Of a DNA stretch of 64,000 nt, positions 45,555-53,062 are shown in pieces. Source of the stretch: Pseudomonas khorasanensis (GTDB lineage Bacteria; Pseudomonadota; Gammaproteobacteria; Pseudomonadales; Pseudomonadaceae). Positions within the stretch are counted from its first letter, which is position 1. Every line of letters starts with the position of its first letter. The notes below the pieces were generated by a model. That model searched no databases, was not told where the DNA came from, and worked only from the letters and a program-made list of their open reading frames with translations. Location: positions 682,001-746,000 of the forward strand of contig NZ_JABWQP020000001.1 of NCBI RefSeq assembly GCF_014268505.2, given 5' to 3'. The translations under genes and the position numbers were made by a program.

Positions 45555-47281
45555 GTCGCAGCACGTTGGAACAGGAATACGACATCGTCGTCATTGGCGG
45601 TGGTACTGCCGGGCCAATGGCGGCCATCAAGGCCAAAGAGAAAAACCGTGATTTGCGCGTGCTGCTGGTGGATAAGGCCAACGTCAAACGCAGCGGCGCG
45701 ATCAGCATGGGCATGGACGGCCTGAACAACGCAATCATCCCCGGCCACTCGACGCCGGAGCAGTACACCAAGGAAATCACCATCGCCAACGACGGCATCG
45801 TCAATCAGGCAGCGGTGTACGCCTACGCAACGCACAGCTTCGAAACCCTCTCACAGCTTGACCGCTGGGGCGTGAAATTCGAAAAGGACGAGACCGGCGA
45901 TTACGCGGTGAAAAAGGTCCACCACATGGGCGCCTACGTGCTGCCGATGCCGGAAGGGCACGACATCAAAAAGGTCCTCTATCGCCAGTTGAAACGCGCA
46001 CGGGTGAACATCACCAACCGCCTGGTCTGCACGCGTTTGCTGACTGACGGGGAGGGCGCGGTCAACGGGGTGATGGGGTTCGATTGCCGCACCGCGGATT
46101 TTCACGTGATCAAGGCCAAAGCGGTGATCCTCGCGTGCGGTGCCGCCGGGCGCCTCGGCTTGCCATCGTCCGGTTACCTGATGGGCACCTACGAAAACCC
46201 GACCAATGCAGGCGACGGCTACGCCATGGCCTATCACGCCGGCGCAGAACTGGCGAACCTCGAATGCTACCAGATCAACCCGCTGATCAAGGATTACAAC
46301 GGCCCGGCCTGCGCTTACGTGACCGGCCCGTTGGGCGGCTACACCGCCAACAACAAGGGCGAACGCTTCATCGAATGCGACTACTGGAGCGGGCAAATGA
46401 TGTGGGAGTTCCACCAGGAACTGGAAAGCGGCAACGGCCCGGTGTTCCTCAAGCTTGATCACCTTGCGGAAGAAACCATCCAGAACATCGAGCAAATCCT
46501 GCACAGCAACGAACGCCCGAGCCGTGGCCAGTTTCACGCCAATCGGGGGACCGACTACCGCACGCAAATGGTCGAGATGCACATCTCGGAAATCGGCTTT
46601 TGCAGCGGTCACTCGGCGTCCGGCGTGTGGGTCAACGAGCGTGCAGAGACCTCGGTGAAAGGTTTGTATTCGGCGGGAGACATGGCTGCCGTGCCGCACA
46701 ACTACATGCTCGGTGCGTTCACTTATGGCTGGTTCGCCGGGCATAACGCGGCGGATTTTGTCGCGGGGCGTGAGTTTTCTGCGCTGGATGCCGGGCAAAT
46801 CGAAAAGGAAAAAGCCCGGGTCTACGCGCCGCTGGATCGCGAGCACGGCCTGCCGCCCGCTCAGGTCGAGTACAAGCTGCGGCGCTTCGTCAACGACTAC
46901 CTGCAGCCGCCGAAAGTGACGAAAAAAATGCAGATCGGCCTGCAGCGCTTCAGCGACATCGAACACGATCTCGAGCAGATGAAGGCCAACAACGCCCATG
47001 AGTTGATGCGTGCGATGGAAACCAGCGTGATCCGCGACTGCGCCGAAATGGCCGCCCGCGCCTCGCTGTTCCGCGCCGAAAGCCGCTGGGGGCTGTACCA
47101 CTATAGGGTCGACCATCCGCAGCGCAACGACGCTGAATGGTTTTGCCATTGCCATTTGAAGAAGGGCGAGGACGGTCGGATGACCAGCTTCAAGAAAGCC
47201 GTCGAGCCTTACATCATTGCGCTCGATGCCGAAGAAATGCAGGCCTACGACCGCTTGCGCGTTGGCGCCTTTGCCGCTTGA
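45551..47281 (+). CDS. AprA-like FAD-dependent oxidoreductase (fumarate reductase/adenylylsulfate reductase superfamily)
   Basis: The 576-residue flavoprotein has the dinucleotide motif VVIGGGTAGPMA (13-24), a fumarate-reductase-type capping domain (about 240-350), the FAD-closing segment GLYSAGDMAA (371-380) and a helical C-domain (ESRWGLYHYRVDHP, 510-523). It is closer to adenylylsulfate reductase alpha than to fumarate reductase: GHSASGVWV (353-361) matches the AprA GHxSGAGAW region that carries an active-site His, and the gene is followed by an AprB-like ferredoxin. No fumarate-reductase membrane anchor is present. It lacks an obvious signal peptide, so the complex is cytoplasmic. The reaction is unknown. 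No sat or apr-pathway partner is adjacent, so classical APS reduction is doubtful. An unusual FCHCHL (531-536) lies near the C-terminus. Confidence 0.85.
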   Translation: MSRSTLEQEYDIVVIGGGTAGPMAAIKAKEKNRDLRVLLVDKANVKRSGAISMGMDGLNNAIIPGHSTPEQYTKEITIANDGIVNQAAVYAYATHSFETLSQLDRWGVKFEKDETGDYAVKKVHHMGAYVLPMPEGHDIKKVLYRQLKRARVNITNRLVCTRLLTDGEGAVNGVMGFDCRTADFHVIKAKAVILACGAAGRLGLPSSGYLMGTYENPTNAGDGYAMAYHAGAELANLECYQINPLIKDYNGPACAYVTGPLGGYTANNKGERFIECDYWSGQMMWEFHQELESGNGPVFLKLDHLAEETIQNIEQILHSNERPSRGQFHANRGTDYRTQMVEMHISEIGFCSGHSASGVWVNERAETSVKGLYSAGDMAAVPHNYMLGAFTYGWFAGHNAADFVAGREFSALDAGQIEKEKARVYAPLDREHGLPPAQVEYKLRRFVNDYLQPPKVTKKMQIGLQRFSDIEHDLEQMKANNAHELMRAMETSVIRDCAEMAARASLFRAESRWGLYHYRVDHPQRNDAEWFCHCHLKKGEDGRMTSFKKAVEPYIIALDAEEMQAYDRLRVGAFAA

Positions 47282-47306
47282 GACATCACTTTGGAGGGCC
47301 CGGATC

Positions 47307-47552
47307 ATGGCTTATCAAGCCCAGGAAATCTTTTTTCGCTCCAACGCCCCGGTCACCGTGGACGAGGACAAATGCATCGCTGAAAAGGGCTGCACGGTGT
47401 GCGTAGACGTCTGCCCGATGGATTTGCTGGCGATCAACCCGGCCACGCAAAAGGCCTACATGGCGTTCGACGAATGCTGGTACTGCATGCCGTGCGAGAA
47501 GGATTGCCCAACGGGTGCGGTGAAAGTCGAAATCCCTTATCTGTTGCGTTGA
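47307..47552 (+). CDS. AprB-like two-[4Fe-4S] ferredoxin
   Basis: The 81-residue protein has eight cysteines in two sets: Cys23, 29, 32, 36 (C-x5-C-x2-C-x3-CP) and Cys57, 60, 63, 67 (CWYCMPCEKDCPTG). Spacing and flanking residues (VCPMDLLAIN, then CPTGAVKVEIP) resemble adenylylsulfate reductase beta, but the long AprB C-terminal tail that wraps around AprA is missing. GGAGG lies before the ATG. It is 25 bp downstream of the flavoprotein gene and almost certainly delivers or accepts electrons for it. Its external redox partner is not visible. Confidence 0.88.
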   Translation: MAYQAQEIFFRSNAPVTVDEDKCIAEKGCTVCVDVCPMDLLAINPATQKAYMAFDECWYCMPCEKDCPTGAVKVEIPYLLR

Positions 47553-47562
47553 ATAAAACCCC

Positions 47563-47651
47563 TGTGGGAGCGAGCCTGCTCGCGAAAACGGTGGTTCACA
47601 CAGCAACGATGGCGACTGGCGCACCGCCTTCGCGAGCAAGCTCGCTCCTAC
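47563..47651. repeat. Inverted REP pair inside the AprAB-like operon
   Basis: The left arm CTGTGGGAGCGAGCC... begins at 47563. The right arm (CTTCGCGAGCAAGCTCGCTCC) ends at about 47651 with two changes. It sits between the ferredoxin gene and the binding-protein gene, where a long stem could stabilise upstream mRNA or reduce readthrough. Confidence 0.88.
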
Positions 47652-47782
47652 ATTGAAATGTGAAACTCCAAAGCCATCCGGCGAACCCCGGACGCTGATT
47701 TTGAATAACACCCCTCGTTTCCCACCGCGCCCTGATCGCGGCGGAGACGAACTTCCAATCAAAGATTCGAGGGGAAACACTC

Positions 47783-49186
47783 ATGTTGCGTGCAGCACTT
47801 GCCGGTCTGGTACTGGCTTCGTTCACATTATCGGCCTCGGCCGAAACCATCCGCATCGCCATCGGCACCCAGGACACCACCATCAACTGCGCCGCTGGCG
47901 GTCTGCTGATCCGCGAGCTCGGTTTGCTCGAAAAATATTTGCCCCACGACGGCGTCTATAAAGAGGCGAAGTACGACGTGCAGTGGAAGAACTTCACCAG
48001 TGGCGCGCCGCTGACCAATGAAATGGTCGCCGGCAAACTCGACTTTGGCGCGATGGCCGATTTTCCCGGTGCGTTCAACGGCGTGGCGTTCGAAACCGCC
48101 GGCAAGCACAGCCTGTTTATCAGCGTGCTGTCGGGCAGTATCAAGGGCAGTGGCAACGGCATTGTCGTGCCGAGCGCATCGGCCGTGCAGGGTCTGAGTG
48201 AACTCAAGGGCAAAACCATCTCGGTGCCGTTCGCTTCGACGGCCCACGGTATGTTGCTGCGCGCCGTGGCAGAGCAGGGCTGGGACCCGCTCAAGGATGT
48301 GAACATCATCGCCCAGCCACCGGAAGTCGCCGGTTCGGCATTGCAGGCCGGCAAGATCGACGCCCACGCCGACTTCGTGCCGTTCGCCGAGCTGTTCCCG
48401 AGCCGCGGTTTCGCTCGCAAGATCTACGATGGCGCCCAGGCCAACGCGCCGACCTTCCACGGTGCGCTGGTGGATCAGGCGTATGCGAAAAAGTACCCGG
48501 AAATCGTCGTCGCTTATCTGCGCGCCAGCATCGAAGCCAATCAACTGCTCGCCGCCGAACCCGAGAAGTACAGCGAACTGATCGCCAGCGTCACCGGGGT
48601 CGATGCCGAGGTCAATTACCTGTTCCACGGCCCGCTTGGCGTGCAGACCCGAGACCTGAGCTGGAAGCCGGAATATCGTCAGGCTGTCGGCACCGCCATC
48701 GATACGTTGAAACTGCTGAAGAAGGCTGATCGCGGTCTCGATCTGAACACCTTCATCGACGACCAGTATATCCGCGCGGCCTTCAAGGCTTCGAACCTCG
48801 ATTACACGGCGCAACTGGTCAACTACGCGCAGACGCCATTGCCGGGTGTGGATGCGGCGACGGGCAAGGCCATCACGGATTTCAGCCATGTCGCGGAAGT
48901 CTGGGTGCGCGGCGAGGAAAAAGTACGCCGTTATGGGTCGGCTGAATCAGCCTTTACTGCGTTGGCAGCGTTGAAGCAGGAGGGCAAAAACATTCGCGCG
49001 GTGTACGCGCAGGCCAGTGACAGCGGGATCAAGTTGTTGGCGCAACAGGCCTGGTTTGCCAGCGACGGCAAGGGACGCCTGAGTGCATTTCTACTCAAGG
49101 GCCAGGCCCAGCAATACGCCACGGCACAGGGCGGAAAAGTTTTCGACTTCAACGATGCCACGGCCCAGGTGGTTGCCGCGCGCTGA
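47783..49186 (+). CDS. ABC substrate-binding protein, nitrate/sulfonate (NitT/TauT) class, with extra C-terminal domain
   Basis: The 467-residue protein has a signal peptide (MLRAALAGLVLASFTLSASA) and an SsuA/NMT1-like binding fold (about 21-345: IRIAIGTQDTTINCAAGG, DFGAMADFPGAFNG, LKGKTISVPFASTAHGM, LQAGKIDAHADFVP). It is about 140 residues longer than SsuA or TauA. The extra C-terminal part (about 365-460) runs VAEVWVRGEEKVRRYGSAES, ... QQAWF, ... LSAFLLKGQAQQYATAQGGK, VFDFND. That order resembles the NosL fold (metal-chaperone family), although the Cys/Met ligands of NosL are not evident. GAGGGGAAA precedes the ATG. It supplies the permease and ATPase encoded downstream. Confidence 0.88.
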   Translation: MLRAALAGLVLASFTLSASAETIRIAIGTQDTTINCAAGGLLIRELGLLEKYLPHDGVYKEAKYDVQWKNFTSGAPLTNEMVAGKLDFGAMADFPGAFNGVAFETAGKHSLFISVLSGSIKGSGNGIVVPSASAVQGLSELKGKTISVPFASTAHGMLLRAVAEQGWDPLKDVNIIAQPPEVAGSALQAGKIDAHADFVPFAELFPSRGFARKIYDGAQANAPTFHGALVDQAYAKKYPEIVVAYLRASIEANQLLAAEPEKYSELIASVTGVDAEVNYLFHGPLGVQTRDLSWKPEYRQAVGTAIDTLKLLKKADRGLDLNTFIDDQYIRAAFKASNLDYTAQLVNYAQTPLPGVDAATGKAITDFSHVAEVWVRGEEKVRRYGSAESAFTALAALKQEGKNIRAVYAQASDSGIKLLAQQAWFASDGKGRLSAFLLKGQAQQYATAQGGKVFDFNDATAQVVAAR

Positions 49187-49196
49187 AGATCAAAAG

Positions 49197-49358
49197 CCCC
49201 TCACCCTAGCCCTCTCCCAGAGGGAGAGGGAACTGACCGAGGTGTCTGGTAGAGATACGCCGACATGCAATACCGAGCCGAACGAAGGGATTTGATGACC
49301 ATGAAAATCGGCTCCCTTTCCCCCTCGCCCCCTTGGGGAGAGGGTTGGGGTGAGGGGG
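49197..49358. repeat. Inverted pair of CCCTCACCC...CTCTCCC repeats inside the operon
   Basis: The left arm (49197-49232, CCCCTCACCCTAGCCCTCTC) and inverted right arm (49310-49358) have the same family as the repeat at 32975. They fill most of the 215-bp gap between binding-protein and permease genes. This repeat may separate expression of the abundant binding protein from the downstream transporter genes. Confidence 0.8.
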
Positions 49359-49401
49359 TAAATGTCAGTCACGCACAGATCCAGAACCGGAAACACGATC
49401 G

Positions 49402-50178
49402 ATGAAAACACTCCGCTGGACATCAAAAAGTCTTTCACTGCTGCTCTGCCTGCTCTTCTGGCAACTCGCCGCCAGTCATCACTGGAACCTCGGCCTGGTC
49501 ACGTTCGCCAACGTGCCAACGCCATTGGCCGTGATTGATGCCGCGTTGGGCTTGGGCGATTCGGGCAAACTCTGGCAGCACCTGAGCAGCAGCCTGGGCC
49601 GTGTCTTCGCCGGTTATTTCGCCGCACTGGTGATCGGCATCGCTCTGGGGCTGGCCATCGGTCGTTCGAAATGGGCCGAAGACCTGCTGTTGCCGCCGCT
49701 GGAAGTCCTGCGCCCGATCCCCGCCGTGGCATGGATTCCATTGGCCATCCTGATGTTTCCATCCTCTGAACTGTCGATGGTTTTCATTACCTTCACCGGC
49801 GCGCTGTTCCCGATTCTGCTCAGCACCGTGCACGGTGTAGAAGGCGTTGACCCACGCCTGATCGCTTCGGCGAGAAGTCTCGGGGCAGGGCGCCGCGCGA
49901 TTCTGCTGGAGATCATCCTGCCGGGCGCCGCGCCGAGCATCATCACGGGGCTGGCGATCGGTATGGGCACTTCGTGGTTCTGCCTGGTGACGGCGGAAAT
50001 GATCTCTGGTCAGTTCGGCATCGGTTATTACACCTGGGAGTCCTACACGATTCAGAACTACGCCGATATCGTCGTTGGCATGCTCCTGATCGGCGTATTG
50101 GGCATGAGCAGCAGCCTGCTGATCAAACGTCTGGGCGGTTTGTTCACGCCCTGGCATCGACCGCGAGGAAAGGCCTGA
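49402..50178 (+). CDS. ABC transporter permease, NitT/TauT (SsuC-like) class
   Basis: The 258-residue protein has about six membrane helices. The EAA-type cytoplasmic loop (ASARSLGAGRRAILLEIILPGA, near 155-176) interacts with the ATPase. The helices PVEV/PIPAVAWIPLAILMF and TSWFCLVTAEMI are typical of sulfonate/nitrate/taurine permeases. The start has only a weak GGAAA upstream. Its stop overlaps the ATPase start by 1 nt. It forms the membrane channel of the importer in this operon. Confidence 0.9.
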   Translation: MKTLRWTSKSLSLLLCLLFWQLAASHHWNLGLVTFANVPTPLAVIDAALGLGDSGKLWQHLSSSLGRVFAGYFAALVIGIALGLAIGRSKWAEDLLLPPLEVLRPIPAVAWIPLAILMFPSSELSMVFITFTGALFPILLSTVHGVEGVDPRLIASARSLGAGRRAILLEIILPGAAPSIITGLAIGMGTSWFCLVTAEMISGQFGIGYYTWESYTIQNYADIVVGMLLIGVLGMSSSLLIKRLGGLFTPWHRPRGKA

Positions 50179-51026
50179 TGAGCGTGATGCAAACCCCCGA
50201 AGGGCGGATCGATATTCGCCAGTTGTCCATTGTTCTCGGCCAGGGGCGCGAAGCCTTCGAAGCGGTGCAGGGCCTCGACTGCCAAATCGAAGCCGGCCAG
50301 TTCGTCTGCATTCTTGGCCCGTCCGGTTGCGGAAAATCGACGTTGCTCGGCGCCTTGGCCGGCCACTTGAGTGCGAACACCGGCAGCCTGAAAGTCGACG
50401 GCCATACCGTGTCTGGCCCGTCACCGCAACGCGGTATGGTGTTCCAGCATCACACGCTGTTCCCGTGGCGAACGGTGCGGGACAACGTTGCCTTCGGCCT
50501 GAAAATGCGCGGCATCGGCAAGGCTGAACGGCATCGCGCCGCCGATGACATTCTCGCACTGGTCGGCCTCGACGGTTTCGCCGAACGCTGGCCCGATCAA
50601 CTGTCCGGCGGCATGCAGCAGCGTGTGGAGATTGCCCGGGTGCTGATCAATCGGCCGCGTCTGTTGCTGATGGACGAACCGTTCGGCGCGCTGGATGCGC
50701 TGACCCGGTTGAGCATGCAGGAACTGTTGTTGGACATCTGGACGCGCATCCGCACCACTGTGGTGTTCGTCACCCATGATATTGACGAGGCGCTGTTTCT
50801 CGCCGACCGCGTGCTGGTGATGAGCGCGCGACCGGGGCGAATCATTGAAGACTTGCACCTGGATTTCCATCGTCCGCGCACCAGCGAACTGGTCACCAGC
50901 ACCGAGTTCGTCCGACTCAAACGCCATTGCCTCGACCTGCTGCGCCATGACAACGACCGGCCGCTGCCACGCCTTAATCCGCTCGGCCTGCCTCCTGAAA
51001 ACCCTCTGCCGCGATTTGCCCTATGA
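50178..51026 (+). CDS. ABC transporter ATP-binding protein, NitT/TauT class
   Basis: The 282-residue ATPase has Walker A GPSGCGKST (48-56), Q-loop VFQHHTLFPW, signature LSGGM (142-146), Walker B LLLMDEP (162-168) and the switch His in FVTHDIDEAL. It is an SsuB/TauB-like nucleotide-binding domain with a Pro-rich C-terminal tail (RPLPRLNPLGLPPENPLPRF). The start overlaps the permease stop (TGATG), and the next gene overlaps by 4 bp. It energises the importer with the permease and the 467-residue binding protein. Confidence 0.92.
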   Translation: MSVMQTPEGRIDIRQLSIVLGQGREAFEAVQGLDCQIEAGQFVCILGPSGCGKSTLLGALAGHLSANTGSLKVDGHTVSGPSPQRGMVFQHHTLFPWRTVRDNVAFGLKMRGIGKAERHRAADDILALVGLDGFAERWPDQLSGGMQQRVEIARVLINRPRLLLMDEPFGALDALTRLSMQELLLDIWTRIRTTVVFVTHDIDEALFLADRVLVMSARPGRIIEDLHLDFHRPRTSELVTSTEFVRLKRHCLDLLRHDNDRPLPRLNPLGLPPENPLPRFAL

Positions 51027-51985
51027 CCTCGATTTTTGCTGTGACCGACAACCCTGAAATCCTCGCCCTGCAACCGCGCCTGACCGCCGAAGATGCCGGT
51101 GTCCGGCGCATTGCGCTGATTGATCTGGCGGATCTGGAAGAGCCTGATGGTTTGCTCTGGCTGGTCGATCGTCTCAAGCAGGATCCCGCCGAGGACGTCC
51201 GTGCTGAAGCGGCGCGTTTGCTTGAGGCCTGGGAAGATGAGCCGGTCGTTCAAGCCTTGTGCGAAGCGTTGACCGACGCCTCGCCAGCCGTGCAATCGGC
51301 AGCCGCGCAAAGTCTGAGTCTGCTCAAGAGTGAAGCAGCGGGGCGGGTGATTTTGCCGTGGACTGAGCATACCGACGTCAGCGTGCGCGTTGCTGCGTTC
51401 CGCGCCTTGCGTGAATTGCGTTTCGTCGAGGCCGCACCGGCAGCCGTTGTCGCGTTGGCCGATGCCGATGCCAATGTTCGTCGCGAAGCGGTTGGCGTGC
51501 TGGGCTGGCTCAAGCAACTCGATGCATTGCCAGACCTGGCGCGACTGGTCAGTGATGATCCCGACACTGAAGTACGCCGGGCGGCTACCGGTGCTCTCGG
51601 TCTGGCCAACGGTGCCGACGTGCTGCCGGCGCTGTTCCAGGCGTTGCGGGACAACGCCTGGCAAGTGCGCGAAGAAGCCGCGACCACGTTGGGCAAAGTG
51701 TGCCACGCCGACGCCGGCCCGGCCCTGGTCGAAGCCTTGAGTGACGACTATTGGCAAGTGCGCCTGCGCGCCACGCGCAGCCTCGGCCGCCTGCGTTTCG
51801 TCCCGGCGCTGGATGCGCTGATCGACACCCTCGGCCACCGCATCAGCAACCTGCGCAAGGAAGCCGCGCTGGCCTTGGGTGAACTCAATGATCGTGGCGC
51901 GGTGGCAGCGTTGCAGGCCGCGCAGGACGACGGCGATCCGGAAGTGCGAAAAGCTGTGCGCATTGCCTTGAGCCAATTGCAATGA
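51023..51985 (+). CDS. HEAT-repeat protein
   Basis: The 320-residue protein is made of about nine tandem HEAT/PBS-lyase-type repeats of about 31 residues (for example DVSVRVAAFRALRELRFVEA, DANVRREAVGVLGWLKQLDA, AWQVREEAATTLGKV). There is no signal peptide or catalytic motif, so it is probably a scaffold or chaperone. It overlaps both neighbours by 4 bp, hence it is translationally coupled to the ABC ATPase and the DUF971 gene. In this context it may help assemble the AprA-like flavoprotein or its cofactors; that role is inference. Confidence 0.85.
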   Translation: MTSIFAVTDNPEILALQPRLTAEDAGVRRIALIDLADLEEPDGLLWLVDRLKQDPAEDVRAEAARLLEAWEDEPVVQALCEALTDASPAVQSAAAQSLSLLKSEAAGRVILPWTEHTDVSVRVAAFRALRELRFVEAAPAAVVALADADANVRREAVGVLGWLKQLDALPDLARLVSDDPDTEVRRAATGALGLANGADVLPALFQALRDNAWQVREEAATTLGKVCHADAGPALVEALSDDYWQVRLRATRSLGRLRFVPALDALIDTLGHRISNLRKEAALALGELNDRGAVAALQAAQDDGDPEVRKAVRIALSQLQ

Positions 51986-52287
51986 ACCCGCTGGCGGTCG
52001 GCAACTCACAAAGCGAACGAACACTGCGGCTGAGCTGGCCTGATGGAAGCGAATCATTGCTCAGCCATGCCGAACTGCGCAGGCAATGCCCGTGCTCGCA
52101 ATGCCGCGCGTTTAGCCTGCGCGGCCTGACGCCGCTGGTTGATGATCGGGTTCGCCTGATCGAACTCAACCCACAGGGTTATGGTGTTCAACTGGTGTTC
52201 AGCGACGGCCACCAGCGCGGCATATACCCGTGGGAGTATCTGGCGAAACTGGGTTCTTCGCCTCTGCGCATTCTTGCAGAGACATGA
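51982..52287 (+). CDS. DUF971 (GBBH-like N-terminal domain) protein
   Basis: The 101-residue protein is a single DUF971 domain: LRLSWPDGSESLLSHAELRR, then the metal-binding-like CPCSQC (Cys about 36, 38, 41), and FSDGHQRGIYPWEYL near the end. Such domains bind Zn in gamma-butyrobetaine hydroxylase and occur at the C-terminus of HCF101-type Fe-S carrier ATPases. That makes a role in cofactor or Fe-S maturation of the AprAB-like pair plausible but unproven. It is the last gene of the operon; it overlaps the HEAT gene by 4 bp. Confidence 0.87.
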   Translation: MNPLAVGNSQSERTLRLSWPDGSESLLSHAELRRQCPCSQCRAFSLRGLTPLVDDRVRLIELNPQGYGVQLVFSDGHQRGIYPWEYLAKLGSSPLRILAET

Positions 52288-52293
52288 GGATTC

Positions 52294-52380
52294 TGTAGGA
52301 GCTGACGAGTGAAACGAGGCTGCGATCTTTTGACGTTGATTCGATTGTTCAAGAGCAAGATCAAAAGATCACAGCCCTCA
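52294..52380. repeat. Pseudomonas TGTAGGAGCTG-type intergenic repeat
   Basis: The sequence starts TGTAGGAGCTGACGAG and contains an inverted pair CTGCGATCTTTTGA / TCAAAAGATCACAG with an internal partner. This is a second common hairpin repeat type of fluorescens-group genomes. It lies between the DUF971 gene and lexA2 and may terminate the upstream operon, although there is no strong U-tract. Confidence 0.7.
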
Positions 52381-52437
52381 GCACCTCTTGCGTCGGCCTG
52401 GGCCGACTGACGGCGCTTGTCAGAAAAATCCCACAGG

Positions 52438-52451
52438 AGTACAAATGTACT
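52438..52451. promoter_or_regulatory. LexA2-type operator overlapping the lexA start codon
   Basis: AGTAC-AAAT-GTACT is a perfect 5-4-5 palindrome and matches the AGTAC-N4-GTACT site known for the LexA2 repressor of Pseudomonas putida. It covers part of the Shine-Dalgarno (AGGAG) and the ATG at 52445, so repressor binding would block the start region of the lexA2-imuA-imuB-dnaE2 operon. Confidence 0.85.
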
Positions 52452-53062
52452 CCATGACAAACCTGACTCCCCGCCGTACCGCCATCCTGACGTTTATCCG
52501 CGAACGCATCGCCGAACACGGTCAGCCCCCAAGCCTCGCTGAAATCAGCGAGGCTTTTGGTTTTGCCTCCCGCAGCGTTGCGCGCAAGCATGTGCTGGCG
52601 CTCACCGAAGCCGGTTTTATCGAGGTCAACCCGCATCAGGCCCGTGGCATTCGCCTGCTCGGGCAACCGCCGCGCCCGGAGCTGCTCGAGATCCCGGTGC
52701 TCGGTCGCGTGGCCGCCGGTGCGCCGATTGGCGCCGATGCGGATATCCACGACCGCTTGATGCTCGACCCGGCAGTGTTCTCCAAAACTCCGGATTACAT
52801 GCTGCGGGTGCAGGGCGACTCCATGATTGAAGATGGCATCCTCGACGGCGATCTGGTCGGTGTGCGGCGCAACCGCGAAGCGCTCAACGGCCAGATCGTG
52901 GTCGCGCGTCTGGACGGTGAAGTCACCATCAAACGCTTCGAACGGGTTGGCGACCAGGTGCGTCTGCTGCCGCGCAACCCGGCGTATCAGCCGATCGTCG
53001 TGCGTGATGATCAGGATCTGGCCATCGAAGGCGTGTTCTGTGGTCTGGTGAGGCAAGGCTGA
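52445..53062 (+). CDS. lexA: LexA-family repressor (LexA2) of the mutagenesis cassette
   Basis: The 205-residue protein has an N-terminal winged helix (ILTFIRERIAEHGQPPSLAEI; FASRSVARKHVLAL) and a C-terminal S24 peptidase domain. The self-cleavage site is Ala91-Gly92 (RVAAGAPIG), with catalytic Ser126 (GDSM) and Lys163 (TIKRF). The start at 52445 has AGGAG at 5 nt. It heads the lexA2-imuA-imuB-dnaE2 operon and overlaps imuA by 1 nt. RecA-stimulated cleavage after DNA damage would derepress the cassette. A second, canonical LexA is expected elsewhere in the genome. Confidence 0.93.
   Translation: MYSMTNLTPRRTAILTFIRERIAEHGQPPSLAEISEAFGFASRSVARKHVLALTEAGFIEVNPHQARGIRLLGQPPRPELLEIPVLGRVAAGAPIGADADIHDRLMLDPAVFSKTPDYMLRVQGDSMIEDGILDGDLVGVRRNREALNGQIVVARLDGEVTIKRFERVGDQVRLLPRNPAYQPIVVRDDQDLAIEGVFCGLVRQG

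Noticed and set aside
45551..47552. Calling the pair a true adenylylsulfate reductase or a fumarate reductase
   Set aside because: No ATP sulfurylase, Qmo or membrane anchor genes are adjacent, and the AprB tail is missing. Similarity supports only the superfamily.
52361..53056. Long minus-strand frame opposite lexA
   Set aside because: Shadow of lexA, which has a perfect operator, a ribosome site and complete catalytic residues.
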